Below, in pieces: positions 8,178-15,937 of a stretch of 35,987 nucleotides of DNA. This DNA comes from Tateyamaria pelophila (lineage in GTDB: Bacteria > Pseudomonadota > Alphaproteobacteria > Rhodobacterales > Rhodobacteraceae). The position numbers were made by a program, and so were the translations under genes. The DNA lies in the NCBI RefSeq assembly GCF_019966495.1, contig NZ_JAIMIA010000049.1:1-35987 (forward strand), in the 5' to 3' direction. Position 1 is the first letter of the stretch. Every line of letters starts with the position of its first letter. Under the pieces are notes generated by a model, which saw nothing but the letters and a program-made list of their open reading frames with translations, had not been told where the DNA came from and searched no databases.

Positions 8178-9365
8178 TCACTCCGCCTTGGCAAGCGCCT
8201 GCAGGACGTCCGCGATCAGGTCATCGCTGTCCTCAATGCCGACGGACATGCGCACAAGCCCCGGCGTGATCCCAAGCGCATCCTTTTGGTCTTGGGGCAG
8301 CCGCTGATGCGTGGTTGTGGCAGGGTGGGTCAGGATCGACTTGGCATCGCCAAGGTTGTTCGAGATGATCGCGATCTTCAGCGCATTTAGAAAGCGAAAC
8401 GCCGCCGCTTGCCCGCCTCTGAGGTCCATCGACAAGACCGTCCCGCCCTTGCCACCCATCTGTGCCTGCACCAACGCGTGCTGGGCGTGACCGGGATGCC
8501 CGGGATAGATCACCCGCGACAATGCGGCGTGCCCGCTGACAGCATTTGCCAGCTTGAGTGCGCTGTCGGCTTGCGCCCGCACGCGCAGTTCCATCGTTTC
8601 CAGCCCCTTGAGCATAACCCAGGCTGTGAACGGCGACATGGATCCGCCCGTGTGTTTCATATAGGGTTCGACGGTTTTTCGGATGAACTCCCGTGTGCCC
8701 ATGATCACACCGCCCAGCGCGCGCCCCTGCCCGTCCACATGTTTGGTCGTGGAATAGATGACCACGTCCGCGCCTTGCGCAATCGCATCGGAAAACACAG
8801 GTGTAGCAAACACATTGTCGACCAATACCGTCGCACCGACGGCATGAGCCAGTGTCGAAACAGATTTTATATCGATGACTTCCAGCGTTGGATTGGAGAT
8901 GGATTCGAAAAATACCGCCCGCGTTCCAGGGGTAATTGCAGCCTCCCAGGCGGCCAGATCCGTGCCATCGACAAAGACAATTTCGACGCCATAGCGCGCC
9001 AGAATGTCCTCAAGCACATACAGGCATGACCCGAAGAGCGCACGCGCCGAGACAACCCGATCACCGGCTCTCAGCATCGACGTCAGCGCACCGGATACAG
9101 CCGCCATGCCCGACGCGGTGGCAAAGGCATCCTCGGCGCCCTCAAGCATTGCGATCCGCTCTTCGAACATCCGCACCGTCGGGTTGCCATACCGCGCATA
9201 GATGAATTCGTCGGGACCGGCCTCAAGAAACCGGGCCTCGGCGGCCTCGGCGCTGTCGTAGACAAAGCCCTGCGTGAGAAATATAGCCTCGCTCACTTCG
9301 CCATACTGACTGCGGCGGGTGCCGCCATGCACAGCGCGGGTCCGCGGATTCCAGTCGTCGCTCAT
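8178..9365 (-). CDS. metZ: O-succinylhomoserine sulfhydrylase
   Basis: A 395-residue Cys/Met-metabolism PLP enzyme that joins O-succinylhomoserine with sulfide to give homocysteine, the direct sulfhydrylation route to methionine. The Schiff-base Lys208 sits in YSTTKHVDGQGR, a segment typical of MetZ. The phosphate-binding SGMAAVSGAL is at residues 85-94 and the cofactor-stacking region YARYGNPTVR near residues 56-65. The start is ATG 9365, with GGAG six bases upstream. The longer frame to 9428 would run through a transcription terminator and is not credible. The leader carries a SAM-II riboswitch, so expression should fall when SAM is abundant; this agrees with the methionine role. Other Cys/Met enzymes of this fold are less likely given that pairing. 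Confidence 0.95.
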   Translation of the reverse strand: MSDDWNPRTRAVHGGTRRSQYGEVSEAIFLTQGFVYDSAEAAEARFLEAGPDEFIYARYGNPTVRMFEERIAMLEGAEDAFATASGMAAVSGALTSMLRAGDRVVSARALFGSCLYVLEDILARYGVEIVFVDGTDLAAWEAAITPGTRAVFFESISNPTLEVIDIKSVSTLAHAVGATVLVDNVFATPVFSDAIAQGADVVIYSTTKHVDGQGRALGGVIMGTREFIRKTVEPYMKHTGGSMSPFTAWVMLKGLETMELRVRAQADSALKLANAVSGHAALSRVIYPGHPGHAQHALVQAQMGGKGGTVLSMDLRGGQAAAFRFLNALKIAIISNNLGDAKSILTHPATTTHQRLPQDQKDALGITPGLVRMSVGIEDSDDLIADVLQALAKAE

Positions 9366-9404
9366 CTTCAACTCCATATGGGCCTGAGATGGGGCCAGGC
9401 CACG

Positions 9405-9444
9405 AAAAAGCCCCCGAAACGCGGTCAAGCGAAAGGGGGGCTTT
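9405..9444 (-). terminator. Intrinsic terminator in the metZ leader
   Basis: On the minus strand AAAGCCCCC pairs with GGGGGCTTT across a 22-base loop, followed by a U run. It lies between the SAM-II riboswitch and the metZ start and is the likely expression platform. The loop contains TGACC, complementary to GGTCA at the 3' edge of the riboswitch, so an alternative fold is possible. Confidence 0.8.
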
Positions 9445-9452
9445 CATCCTGA

Positions 9453-9526
9453 CCTTTTAGCAGTTTTGCCCGCTGTCTTCTGCTGAAAACGCCGACGTGG
9501 CCCGCAATCCGGTAACAAATCGCCAC
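9453..9526 (-). promoter_or_regulatory. SAM-II riboswitch upstream of metZ
   Basis: The minus strand shows the SAM-II layout. P1 is GUGGC/GCCAC (9522-9526 with 9497-9501). Loop 1 holds GAUUU, ACCGG and UUGC in the family's order, and the 3' end is CUGCUAAAAGG, matching the conserved GCUAAA-AGG. UUGC can pair with GCAA near the 3' end to form the pseudoknot. The stretch between is longer than in the minimal form and may hold an extra stem. SAM-II binds S-adenosylmethionine and is known in front of methionine genes in alphaproteobacteria. Confidence 0.85.
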
Positions 9527-9651
9527 TGGCACACGGCTACGCCCAGAACTGTTGCGCGTCAACACCGTCACGGTGCTGTAACCGTAAATTCATGCCGACG
9601 TCATATGCGTATACCATAGCGAACCCACTAGATGTGGTAGGAGGTGCTCTG

Positions 9652-10611
9652 ATGCCCATCCTGAGACTGAATGCCGGACTTGAGGGGCCTGCTCTGCACG
9701 GGTCTCCGGCCTCCGCGACAAGGGCCGTTGCCTCTGCCGCTATGGGCACCGGCCCCGTGATCGTAATGATCCACGGGTATAAGTATGACCCGGACTGTGC
9801 CAGACACTCGCCCCACACGTCGATATTTGCGGGAACAACACGCCCGATCCTGACCGAAAATGTTCAGTGGTTGCACCATCTTGGCTTTGGCATCGGTGAT
9901 CCGAACGAAGGGCTGGCGATTGCCTTTGCATGGCGCGCGCGCGGCAGCCTTTGGCAAGCCCAGCGAGCCGCCCGTCTGGCGGGACAGCAACTGGCGGTTG
10001 TCATCACTGCGATCCACAATCGCGCGCCCGGCCGTCCCATTCACATCGTATCCCATTCGATGGGATCGGAGGTGATCTTTGAAGCGCTGCACCGTTTGCC
10101 TGCAAATAGCGTTGACCGCATCGTGACACTGACCGGGGCCAGCTATGCCAGCCGGGCCGCAGACGCATTGCAGCAGACCGAAGCGGGCCGGAGTTCTGCA
10201 TTGATCAATGTGACAAGCCGCGAAAACGATCCCTTCGACTTTCTGTATGAGCGATTGATCCCGCCGCCGCAGCGCGGTGATCTGGCCATGGGGCGCGGGA
10301 TCGATCTGCCCAATGCTGTGACGCTCCGGCTGGATTGCGCCCGCACACTGGCGCAACTGGCGCGGTTCGGCGGGCATATTGCGGCCCCCTCGCGCCGGAT
10401 CTGTCACTGGTCAGGATATACACGCCCCGGTGCGCTGCGGTTTTATGCCCGCGCGCTGCGTCACCCGGCTGCGGTTCCGTTGAGCGCCTTGCAGCAGACC
10501 CTGCCTTCGACTGATGCAAGCCGCTTGAAACCTTCGCTTGCCTTGTCGCGTTTACGTCAAACTCAGTCCGGTCCGCACCACCCTCATCAGGATCAGCGCA
10601 AGGCGATGTGA
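9652..10611 (+). CDS. Alpha/beta hydrolase, lipase-like
   Basis: A 319-residue alpha/beta hydrolase fold protein. It has an oxyanion-region HGYKYD at about residues 41-46 and a nucleophile elbow SHSMGSE with Ser136. The acid and His of the triad cannot be placed with certainty; His in FGGHIAAP or ICHWSG are candidates. The start is ATG 9652, directly after GGAGGTG; the upstream extension to 9592 lacks such a site. There is no obvious signal peptide, so it is probably cytoplasmic. The C-terminal 50 residues are low in order-promoting sequence. The gene stands alone, transcribed away from metZ and converging with yciB. The substrate is unknown; the family includes esterases, lipases and thioesterases. 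Confidence 0.8.
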   Translation: MPILRLNAGLEGPALHGSPASATRAVASAAMGTGPVIVMIHGYKYDPDCARHSPHTSIFAGTTRPILTENVQWLHHLGFGIGDPNEGLAIAFAWRARGSLWQAQRAARLAGQQLAVVITAIHNRAPGRPIHIVSHSMGSEVIFEALHRLPANSVDRIVTLTGASYASRAADALQQTEAGRSSALINVTSRENDPFDFLYERLIPPPQRGDLAMGRGIDLPNAVTLRLDCARTLAQLARFGGHIAAPSRRICHWSGYTRPGALRFYARALRHPAAVPLSALQQTLPSTDASRLKPSLALSRLRQTQSGPHHPHQDQRKAM

Positions 10612-10705
10612 TGCGACTTACCATTGAACGCTGGGGAACGTTCGATGACTTAAAGGCAGCCTGACACCGTGCATTGCAAGACACGAAACGATCGCCGACC
10701 ATCCC

Positions 10706-10728
10706 GTAAGGCGCACCCATGGTGCGCC
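10706..10728. repeat. REP-like palindrome, copy 1
   Basis: GTAAG followed by a near-perfect palindrome GGCGCACC/GGTGCGCC around an AT-containing centre. It sits five bases after the yciB stop. An almost identical copy is at 16403-16425, and related ones at 16358-16380 and 12278-12299. Its place at a 3' end suggests a terminator-like or mRNA-stabilising role. Confidence 0.6.
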
Positions 10729-10732
10729 ATTG

Positions 10733-11356
10733 TCACGCCTGATCGCTGCTTTTGTCAGCATCATCCTCGATCAGATAGGATTGCAAAGCCGTGATTTGCC
10801 AGAACAAAAACGCAATGAGGGCGATGGGAAAGCCAAAGGTTTCGATCTTGACCCAAGTATCGGTCGACATCGTGCGCCAGATCACTTCGTTCAGCACGGC
10901 CAGTGCGACAAACATTGCGCAGAGCCGCTTGGTCAGGATCATCCATCCTTCGTCGCGCATCGGCATTGCTTCATTGAGGACATAAGCGAGCCAGCTTTGA
11001 CCACGCAGCAGGCCGATGCCCAAAAGCAACGCGAACACGCCATAAACGATGCTGGTCTTCATCTTGAAGAACCGCTCGTCGTTGAAATAGGCCGTCAGCC
11101 CACCAAAAAATACGACCATGAACGCCGTGAACAACTGCATGCGACTGAGTTTTCCGGTCATGGCCCAAAGCACGGCCATGCAGATCAACAGGATCGGTAC
11201 AAAGACCAGCGTGGCCACGATGAAGCCGGAATATTCTGTCCCGCCCATCACGTAACTGTTGTCGCGGATGCGCAGATAGATCAGGAAAAAGACCAGCGGC
11301 GGGCCCAGTTCGAGCACTTGCTTCAGGATCGGGTTAATCTCGCGTGTGTCACTCAT
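10733..11356 (-). CDS. yciB: YciB-family inner membrane protein (septation protein A)
   Basis: A 207-residue integral membrane protein with five to six hydrophobic helices. Typical family features are the N-terminal ILELGPP-like segment (here LKQVLELGPPLVFFLIY), MQLFTAFMVVFFGGLTAYFND, the FFKMKTSIVYGVFA helix and LNEVIWRTMSTDTWVKIETFG. In other bacteria YciB (IspZ) affects cell envelope synthesis and division; its biochemical role is unsettled. The ATG at 11356 has AAGG a few bases upstream. The EamA transporter gene ends nine bases before it and ftsY lies further upstream, so the three may be cotranscribed. A REP-like palindrome follows the stop codon. Confidence 0.92.
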   Translation of the reverse strand: MSDTREINPILKQVLELGPPLVFFLIYLRIRDNSYVMGGTEYSGFIVATLVFVPILLICMAVLWAMTGKLSRMQLFTAFMVVFFGGLTAYFNDERFFKMKTSIVYGVFALLLGIGLLRGQSWLAYVLNEAMPMRDEGWMILTKRLCAMFVALAVLNEVIWRTMSTDTWVKIETFGFPIALIAFLFWQITALQSYLIEDDADKSSDQA

Positions 11357-11365
11357 TTTTTGCCT

Positions 11366-12268
11366 TTATCCGCCCATTTCAACAATCACGGCCCCAAGCG
11401 CGATCAAGGTCATCAGGGCCACCCGCCGCGGGCCTACTGTTTCTTTCAGAACCAGCCAACCGATCACCGCAGCAAAGACAGTCGAGGTTTCGCGCAATAC
11501 CGCAGCTTCGCCCACTTTGTCGAGCCGCGTCGCCATCATGATAGAGCCGAAACTGAGAAAGGCGACAATGCCACCGAAAACCCCACGCAACATCAATGGC
11601 GGAACAGCGGGCGCGTTGACCATCCTTCGCCAGCGCAGATAGGCGATCGGCGGCATGAAAACCCCGTCGATCATGAAAAACCACGCCAGAAAGGTGAAGG
11701 GATTTTCCGTCGCGCGAATGCCGTATGCGTCATAAGTTGTATAAAGCGCCACGAAGAGCCCGGTGATGAACGCAAGTCCCAGTGCAAGATGCAGCGTATC
11801 CCGCTCGGTTTCGAGATAGCGCAGATTATAGGCCGCAAGGCCAAAGATACCCGCCAGCAATGTTCCGACACCCATCCACTGGACCGCCGTAAACGTTTCA
11901 CCAAACAGCAGGTAGGCCCCAATGACCGTAAAGAGCGGCCCGGTACCACGGACGACCGGGTAGACCACTGTGTAGGACCCTTTAGTGTAGGCCCAAGCCT
12001 GAAGCAGCTTGTAGGCCACATGGATCATCCAGACGATTGCAAAGATGGACCACATGTGAGGCTCCGGCCAGGGCACCACGAACAGAGCGAAGGGGGCCGC
12101 CATCAGACAATAAGAGGCGTCAATCGCACCGCGTGTGAGCCACGGATCGTGCCGCCCCTTTTGCAGGGCGCCGAAAACCGCATGCAAGAAGGCCGCCAAT
12201 ATGGCGAGCGCCAGCGCGACCTGATGGCCTGTTTGCGTGCCTTCAATACTCACCAGCCAGTCAGTCAT
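11366..12268 (-). CDS. EamA/DMT family transporter
   Basis: A 300-residue drug/metabolite transporter superfamily protein with about ten membrane helices in two EamA repeats. The first repeat includes YPVVRGTGPLFTVIGAYLLFGE at its end and the second closes with AVIGWLVLKETVGPRRV, the usual pattern near helices 4 and 9. It sits in the inner membrane and probably exports or imports a small metabolite; the substrate is not predictable. I chose ATG 12268; a TTG two codons upstream is also open and neither has a clear ribosome-binding site. It lies between ftsY and yciB on the same strand. A degenerate REP-like palindrome lies ten bases upstream of the start. Confidence 0.9.
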   Translation of the reverse strand: MTDWLVSIEGTQTGHQVALALAILAAFLHAVFGALQKGRHDPWLTRGAIDASYCLMAAPFALFVVPWPEPHMWSIFAIVWMIHVAYKLLQAWAYTKGSYTVVYPVVRGTGPLFTVIGAYLLFGETFTAVQWMGVGTLLAGIFGLAAYNLRYLETERDTLHLALGLAFITGLFVALYTTYDAYGIRATENPFTFLAWFFMIDGVFMPPIAYLRWRRMVNAPAVPPLMLRGVFGGIVAFLSFGSIMMATRLDKVGEAAVLRETSTVFAAVIGWLVLKETVGPRRVALMTLIALGAVIVEMGG

Positions 12269-12277
12269 GGGCAAAGA

Positions 12278-12299
12278 GGCGGGGCAGGCACCGCCTTAC
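12278..12299. repeat. REP-like palindrome, degenerate copy
   Basis: Minus-strand reading gives GTAAGGCGG, a short loop, then CCGCC: the same head and palindromic arms as the copies at 10706, 16358 and 16403 but with a diverged centre. It lies between ftsY and the EamA gene. Confidence 0.4.
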
Positions 12300-12341
12300 G
12301 GGCGATGTTCCTGATGTGGCGACGGAAATGTTTCTGTTGTC

Positions 12342-12357
12342 GGGGGGCCAGCCCCCC
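12342..12357 (-). terminator. GC hairpin after ftsY
   Basis: A six-base GGGGGG/CCCCCC stem with a four-base loop, 50 bases beyond the ftsY stop. No U tract follows, so termination is uncertain; it belongs to the GC-rich segment that also holds the 12370-12398 motif. Confidence 0.35.
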
Positions 12358-12369
12358 GGCCTGCGGCCT

Positions 12370-12398
12370 CCCCCCGGGATATTTTGGGCCGAACGAAG
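12370..12398. repeat. Rhodobacterales-type dispersed motif
   Basis: The run CCCCCCGGGATATTTTGG followed by CC, GAACGAAG resembles a short motif (CCCCCGGGATATTTTTGGCC...GAAG) that I recall next to many genes in Rhodobacteraceae genomes. Only one copy is in this window, so the repeat status comes from memory and not from this sequence. Confidence 0.35.
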
Positions 12399-12407
12399 TA
12401 TCCGGAC

Positions 12408-13844
12408 TCATTCCCGGTCGAGACCGGTGAGCGCGGCAGCAAAATCGTCCGGGTCGAACGGGGAAAGATCGTCGATCTGTTCGCCCACGCCGATCGCATG
12501 GATTGGAAGACCAAACTTGTCCGCAAGCGCGACCAGCACACCGCCCTTGGCAGTCCCGTCCAGTTTGGTCATCACGAGACCGGACACATCAGACACTTCC
12601 TGGAAAACCTTGACCTGATTCAATGCATTTTGACCAGTTGTCGCATCCAGCACCAACAACGTATTGTGCGGCGCACTTGGATCTTTCTTGCGAATGACCC
12701 GTACGATCTTGGCCAGTTCCTCCATCAGATCGCCGCGATTCTGCAACCGTCCAGCCGTGTCGATCATCAGCAGGTCGGCGCCATCCTCCTGGGCTTTGGT
12801 CATCGCATCGTAGGCAAGACTTGCCGGATCCGAGCCTTCGGGCGCGGTGAGGACGGGCACGCCTGCGCGTTCGCCCCAGACCTGCAACTGTTCCACCGCA
12901 GCGGCACGGAATGTATCGCCCGCCGCAATCACCACCGATTTGCCGCCGGCTCTGAATTGGCTGGCCAACTTGCCGATGGTCGTGGTTTTGCCGGAACCAT
13001 TGACCCCCACCACCAGCACGACTTGCGGCTTTTGCGCATAGAGCGGCAGTGGCTTGGCGACGGCCTCCATGATCCGGGCAATTTCTCCGGCCATGAGTTG
13101 CTTGATTTCGGTGACAGACAGTTTCTTGCCCATCCGCCCTTCGGCCATGTTTGCCGTGACCCGCAGCGCTGTATCGACGCCCATATCGGAGGCGATCAGC
13201 AACTCTTCGAGCTGTTCGAGCATGTCATCGTCGAGCGTGCGCCGCAAAACGGGTGCCGCATCCTTGCGTCCCATAAGCCGCCCCAGAATGCCCTGTTTGG
13301 CGGGGGCCGTTTCTGCGGGTGCAACCGGATCTGTCAACGTCGGCATCGCGACCGGCTTTGGCCTTGCCGCAACCGGGGGCTCTGTTTTCTCGGACGTTTC
13401 TTTTGCCGTCGGGGCATCTGGCGTTGAGGGCGGGACAACGACCGGAGCAGGATCAACATCGGGCGTTTGCGGTGCAGGGCTCGGAAGGTGGACAGGTTCG
13501 CGTTCTCTGGCCGGCTCCGGGATCGGTATTGTGTCGGGTTCCGGATTTAGCTCAGGTTCCGGCTCCGCCGCCGCATCTGACCGGGGTTCAGAGGGCGGTT
13601 CCGGTTCCGGCACCGGGTCCAGCGCAGGCGTGGACTCGGGCGTCGGCTCAAGATCGGCTGCAGGCGCAGGTTGTTCTTTTGGTGCGGATTCTTCCGTCGG
13701 ATCGGGGGCGGTGTCAGGTGCAGTGACAAGGTCGGGGTCTGCCGCCGCTTCGATCCCGCCATCTTCCACAATTGCTTCCAGCCCCTCGTCAATCCTGGAC
13801 GAAGACTTGAACAGCCGATCTTTAAGTTTCTTGAAAAACGCCAT
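12408..13844 (-). CDS. ftsY: Signal recognition particle receptor FtsY
   Basis: A 478-residue SRP GTPase that docks ribosome-SRP complexes at the inner membrane for cotranslational insertion. Residues 1-20 form a basic amphipathic start (FFKKLKDRLFK) suited to membrane contact. Residues about 35-185 are an acidic linker unusually rich in Pro and Glu, the variable A domain. The helical N domain follows from about 190, then the G domain: Walker A GVNGSGKTTT at 280-289, DTAGR at 362-366, and TKLDGTAKGG from 426. Every GTPase motif is intact. The gene is upstream of the EamA transporter and yciB on the minus strand. The ATG at 13844 is the natural start given the MAFFKKLK opening. Confidence 0.97.
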   Translation of the reverse strand: MAFFKKLKDRLFKSSSRIDEGLEAIVEDGGIEAAADPDLVTAPDTAPDPTEESAPKEQPAPAADLEPTPESTPALDPVPEPEPPSEPRSDAAAEPEPELNPEPDTIPIPEPAREREPVHLPSPAPQTPDVDPAPVVVPPSTPDAPTAKETSEKTEPPVAARPKPVAMPTLTDPVAPAETAPAKQGILGRLMGRKDAAPVLRRTLDDDMLEQLEELLIASDMGVDTALRVTANMAEGRMGKKLSVTEIKQLMAGEIARIMEAVAKPLPLYAQKPQVVLVVGVNGSGKTTTIGKLASQFRAGGKSVVIAAGDTFRAAAVEQLQVWGERAGVPVLTAPEGSDPASLAYDAMTKAQEDGADLLMIDTAGRLQNRGDLMEELAKIVRVIRKKDPSAPHNTLLVLDATTGQNALNQVKVFQEVSDVSGLVMTKLDGTAKGGVLVALADKFGLPIHAIGVGEQIDDLSPFDPDDFAAALTGLDRE

Positions 13845-13896
13845 GGTGCCCCGGTGCTTGTGCTCACACCTGACCTAATACGCCAGCGTCGGCGTG

Positions 13897-13927
13897 AAAA
13901 GGCACCTTGTGCATTCAAGGTGCCTTT
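13897..13927 (-). terminator. Intrinsic terminator after the NuoE-NuoF fusion gene
   Basis: A perfect twelve-base stem AAAGGCACCTTG/CAAGGTGCCTTT with a six-base loop. The minus-strand product ends in UUUU. It closes the 13935-15629 gene and separates it from ftsY. Confidence 0.85.
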
Positions 13928-13934
13928 GGGCGCG

Positions 13935-15629
13935 TCAGATTTCGTCGGGGAAATGTTTCATCGTCAACCGGATCGGGTTGGGCGCGGCCTGCCCCAGACC
14001 GCAGATCGATGCATCGGTCATGGCCGTGCAAAGCTCATCCAGCAATCCCTGATCCCACGTGTCTGCCTGCATCAACTTGACGGCCTTTTCGCAACCGACG
14101 CGACACGGGGTGCACTGGCCACAGCTTTCATCCTCGAAAAATCGCAGCATGTTGAGGGCGGCGTCACGGGCACGATCCTGATCGGACAAGACCACGACGG
14201 CGGCAGAACCGATGAAACTGCCATGTGGTTGCAGCGTGTCGAAGTCGAGCGGCACGTCGGCCATTGACGCAGGGAGCAGGCCGGAGGATGGCCCGCCAGG
14301 CTGATAGGCTTTGAAGACGTGACCGTCTGCCATGCCGCCACATGCGGAGATGATGTCCGTGATCGTCGACCCTGCCGGTAGCAGATAGACGCCCGGGGTC
14401 GCGACGCGACCCGAGACCGAATAGCTGCGCAACCCCTTGCGTCCGTTCTTTTCGGTTGTGTTCAAGACATCCGGCCCTTCGCGACATATGCGCGTGATCC
14501 AATGCAGGGTTTCAACGTTGTGCACCAAGGTAGGCTGGTTGAAGATACCGACCTGCGCCACGTATGGGGGCCTGTGACGTGGCAAGCCGCGCTTGCCCTC
14601 GATGCTTTCGATCATCGCGGATTCTTCACCGCAAATGTAAGCCCCGGCCCCACGCCGCAGGTCGATGAAACCTTCTGCGACGATCCCTGCGGCCTCGAGT
14701 GCCCTGATTTCGCGGCGCAGAATCTCGAGCACTGCCGGATATTCGTCCCGCATGTAGATGAAGGTCGTTTCTGCTTCGACAGCCCAGGCTGCGATCAACA
14801 TACCTTCAAGAAAAAGGTGCGGCACGCGTTCGAGATAATAGCGATCCTTGAACGTGCCCGGTTCGCCCTCGTCCCCGTTCACGGCGAGGTATCGGGGCCC
14901 TGCATTGGCCCGCACAAAGCCCCACTTGGTTCCGGCTGGGAAACCCGCGCCGCCCAACCCACGCAACCCGCTTTCCTTGATCTGCGCCTGCACGGCTTCC
15001 CAATCACCGGCCTTGCGCAGAGACGAAAGCGTTTCATAGCCGCCTTCGGCAACATAGGCGTCCAATGCCTCATATGCGGGCAAATGCGCATGGGTACCAT
15101 TCGCGGCGATCGCTGCATGGACTTTTTCAGGCGTCGCATGGTCGATGTGGTTATGGCCCAGTTCCAGAACCGGGGCCGTGTCACAGCGGCCCATGCAGGG
15201 CGCGCGCAAGACGCGCACCCGGGTTGGGTCCAGCCCGTCTTCGAGCGCGGATTTCAACTTCTGCGCGCCTGCCAATTCGCAACTGAGCGAATCGCAGACC
15301 CGGATGGTCAGCGCGGGCGGCGGTGTTTCGCCTTCTTTGACTACATCAAAATGGGCATAGAAGGTGGCGACCTCATAAACTTCCGCCATGCTCAAGCGCA
15401 TCTCTTCGGCCAGTGCGCGCAGGTGCGCCGCAGACAGATGACCGTATTCATCCTGAATGAGATGCATGTACTCGATCAGCAGATCGCTGCGTCGCGGTGC
15501 ATCGCCCAAAAGCGCGCGCACGTCATCCCAAGCCTGATCTTCCAGCGCACGGCCTTTGGGACGGACACGGCCTTTGCCTTTTCCCGACTTCCAGACGCCC
15601 TTGCCTTGCTTTGCCTGATCCAGTGCCAT
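13935..15629 (-). CDS. NuoE-NuoF fusion, NAD-dependent formate dehydrogenase diaphorase-type subunit
   Basis: A 564-residue fusion of two diaphorase modules. Residues about 35-170 are a NuoE-like thioredoxin-fold [2Fe-2S] domain with Cys112, Cys117, Cys145 and Cys149. Residues about 215-564 are NuoF-like: FMN/NADH segments GLRGLGGAGFPAGTKW, GDEGEPGTFKDR and GAGAYICGEES, then the [4Fe-4S] ligands Cys503, Cys506, Cys509 and Cys543. Such proteins pass electrons to NAD+ in formate dehydrogenases (FdsG plus FdsB) or NAD-reducing hydrogenases. AGGAG precedes ATG 15629. The first 30 residues are basic. The catalytic molybdenum subunit usually lies beside it, yet here a terminator and ftsY follow directly. 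The fold is certain; the partner enzyme is inferred. Confidence 0.88.
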   Translation of the reverse strand: MALDQAKQGKGVWKSGKGKGRVRPKGRALEDQAWDDVRALLGDAPRRSDLLIEYMHLIQDEYGHLSAAHLRALAEEMRLSMAEVYEVATFYAHFDVVKEGETPPPALTIRVCDSLSCELAGAQKLKSALEDGLDPTRVRVLRAPCMGRCDTAPVLELGHNHIDHATPEKVHAAIAANGTHAHLPAYEALDAYVAEGGYETLSSLRKAGDWEAVQAQIKESGLRGLGGAGFPAGTKWGFVRANAGPRYLAVNGDEGEPGTFKDRYYLERVPHLFLEGMLIAAWAVEAETTFIYMRDEYPAVLEILRREIRALEAAGIVAEGFIDLRRGAGAYICGEESAMIESIEGKRGLPRHRPPYVAQVGIFNQPTLVHNVETLHWITRICREGPDVLNTTEKNGRKGLRSYSVSGRVATPGVYLLPAGSTITDIISACGGMADGHVFKAYQPGGPSSGLLPASMADVPLDFDTLQPHGSFIGSAAVVVLSDQDRARDAALNMLRFFEDESCGQCTPCRVGCEKAVKLMQADTWDQGLLDELCTAMTDASICGLGQAAPNPIRLTMKHFPDEI

Positions 15630-15659
15630 GTCGCACTCCTAATCCTGTTTGCGCGTAAA

Positions 15660-15746
15660 CTAGCAGCGGTGTGGTAGATACATCAGCCCAAAAGCGACCC
15701 CAAACGGTGCAAAGCACGCGCCGATGATGATCATGCTGGCGTGCAT
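15660..15746 (-). CDS. Possible 28-residue hydrophobic small protein
   Basis: A short minus-strand frame upstream of the diaphorase gene encodes MHASMIIIGACFAPFGVAF and a short tail, one possible membrane helix. The start has no ribosome-binding site and the frame could be chance. Apart from it, 15630-15937 shows only the diaphorase gene's AGGAG site and no other recognisable gene. Confidence 0.2.
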   Translation of the reverse strand: MHASMIIIGACFAPFGVAFGLMYLPHRC

Positions 15747-15937
15747 CAGTTACGTTTGGGCTCGAAAGCACCGATATGCGTGGGCTGGATCGGATCGCGT
15801 CGGCGTCCAGTCCCCCATATCGGATGATTCTGAAGCATGGTCGAACGCCGGATTGCGCAGATAAAAGACCCCGCACGCAGCATAACATCCGCGTGGGCAG
15901 GCTGGCGCACGCGCCGCACCTCTGGCATTGTGTCAGC

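Noticed and set aside
7011-8390. 459-residue plus-strand open frame opposite folE2 and metZ
   Set aside because: Antisense shadow in GC-rich DNA; the minus-strand genes have clear families, and this frame has no motifs or ribosome-binding site.
10730-12430. 566-residue plus-strand open frame opposite yciB and the EamA gene
   Set aside because: Rich in His, Gln, Arg and Asp, as expected when membrane-protein genes are read backwards.
14502-15677. 391-residue plus-strand frame opposite the NuoE-NuoF fusion
   Set aside because: Shadow of a gene with intact Fe-S and FMN motifs.
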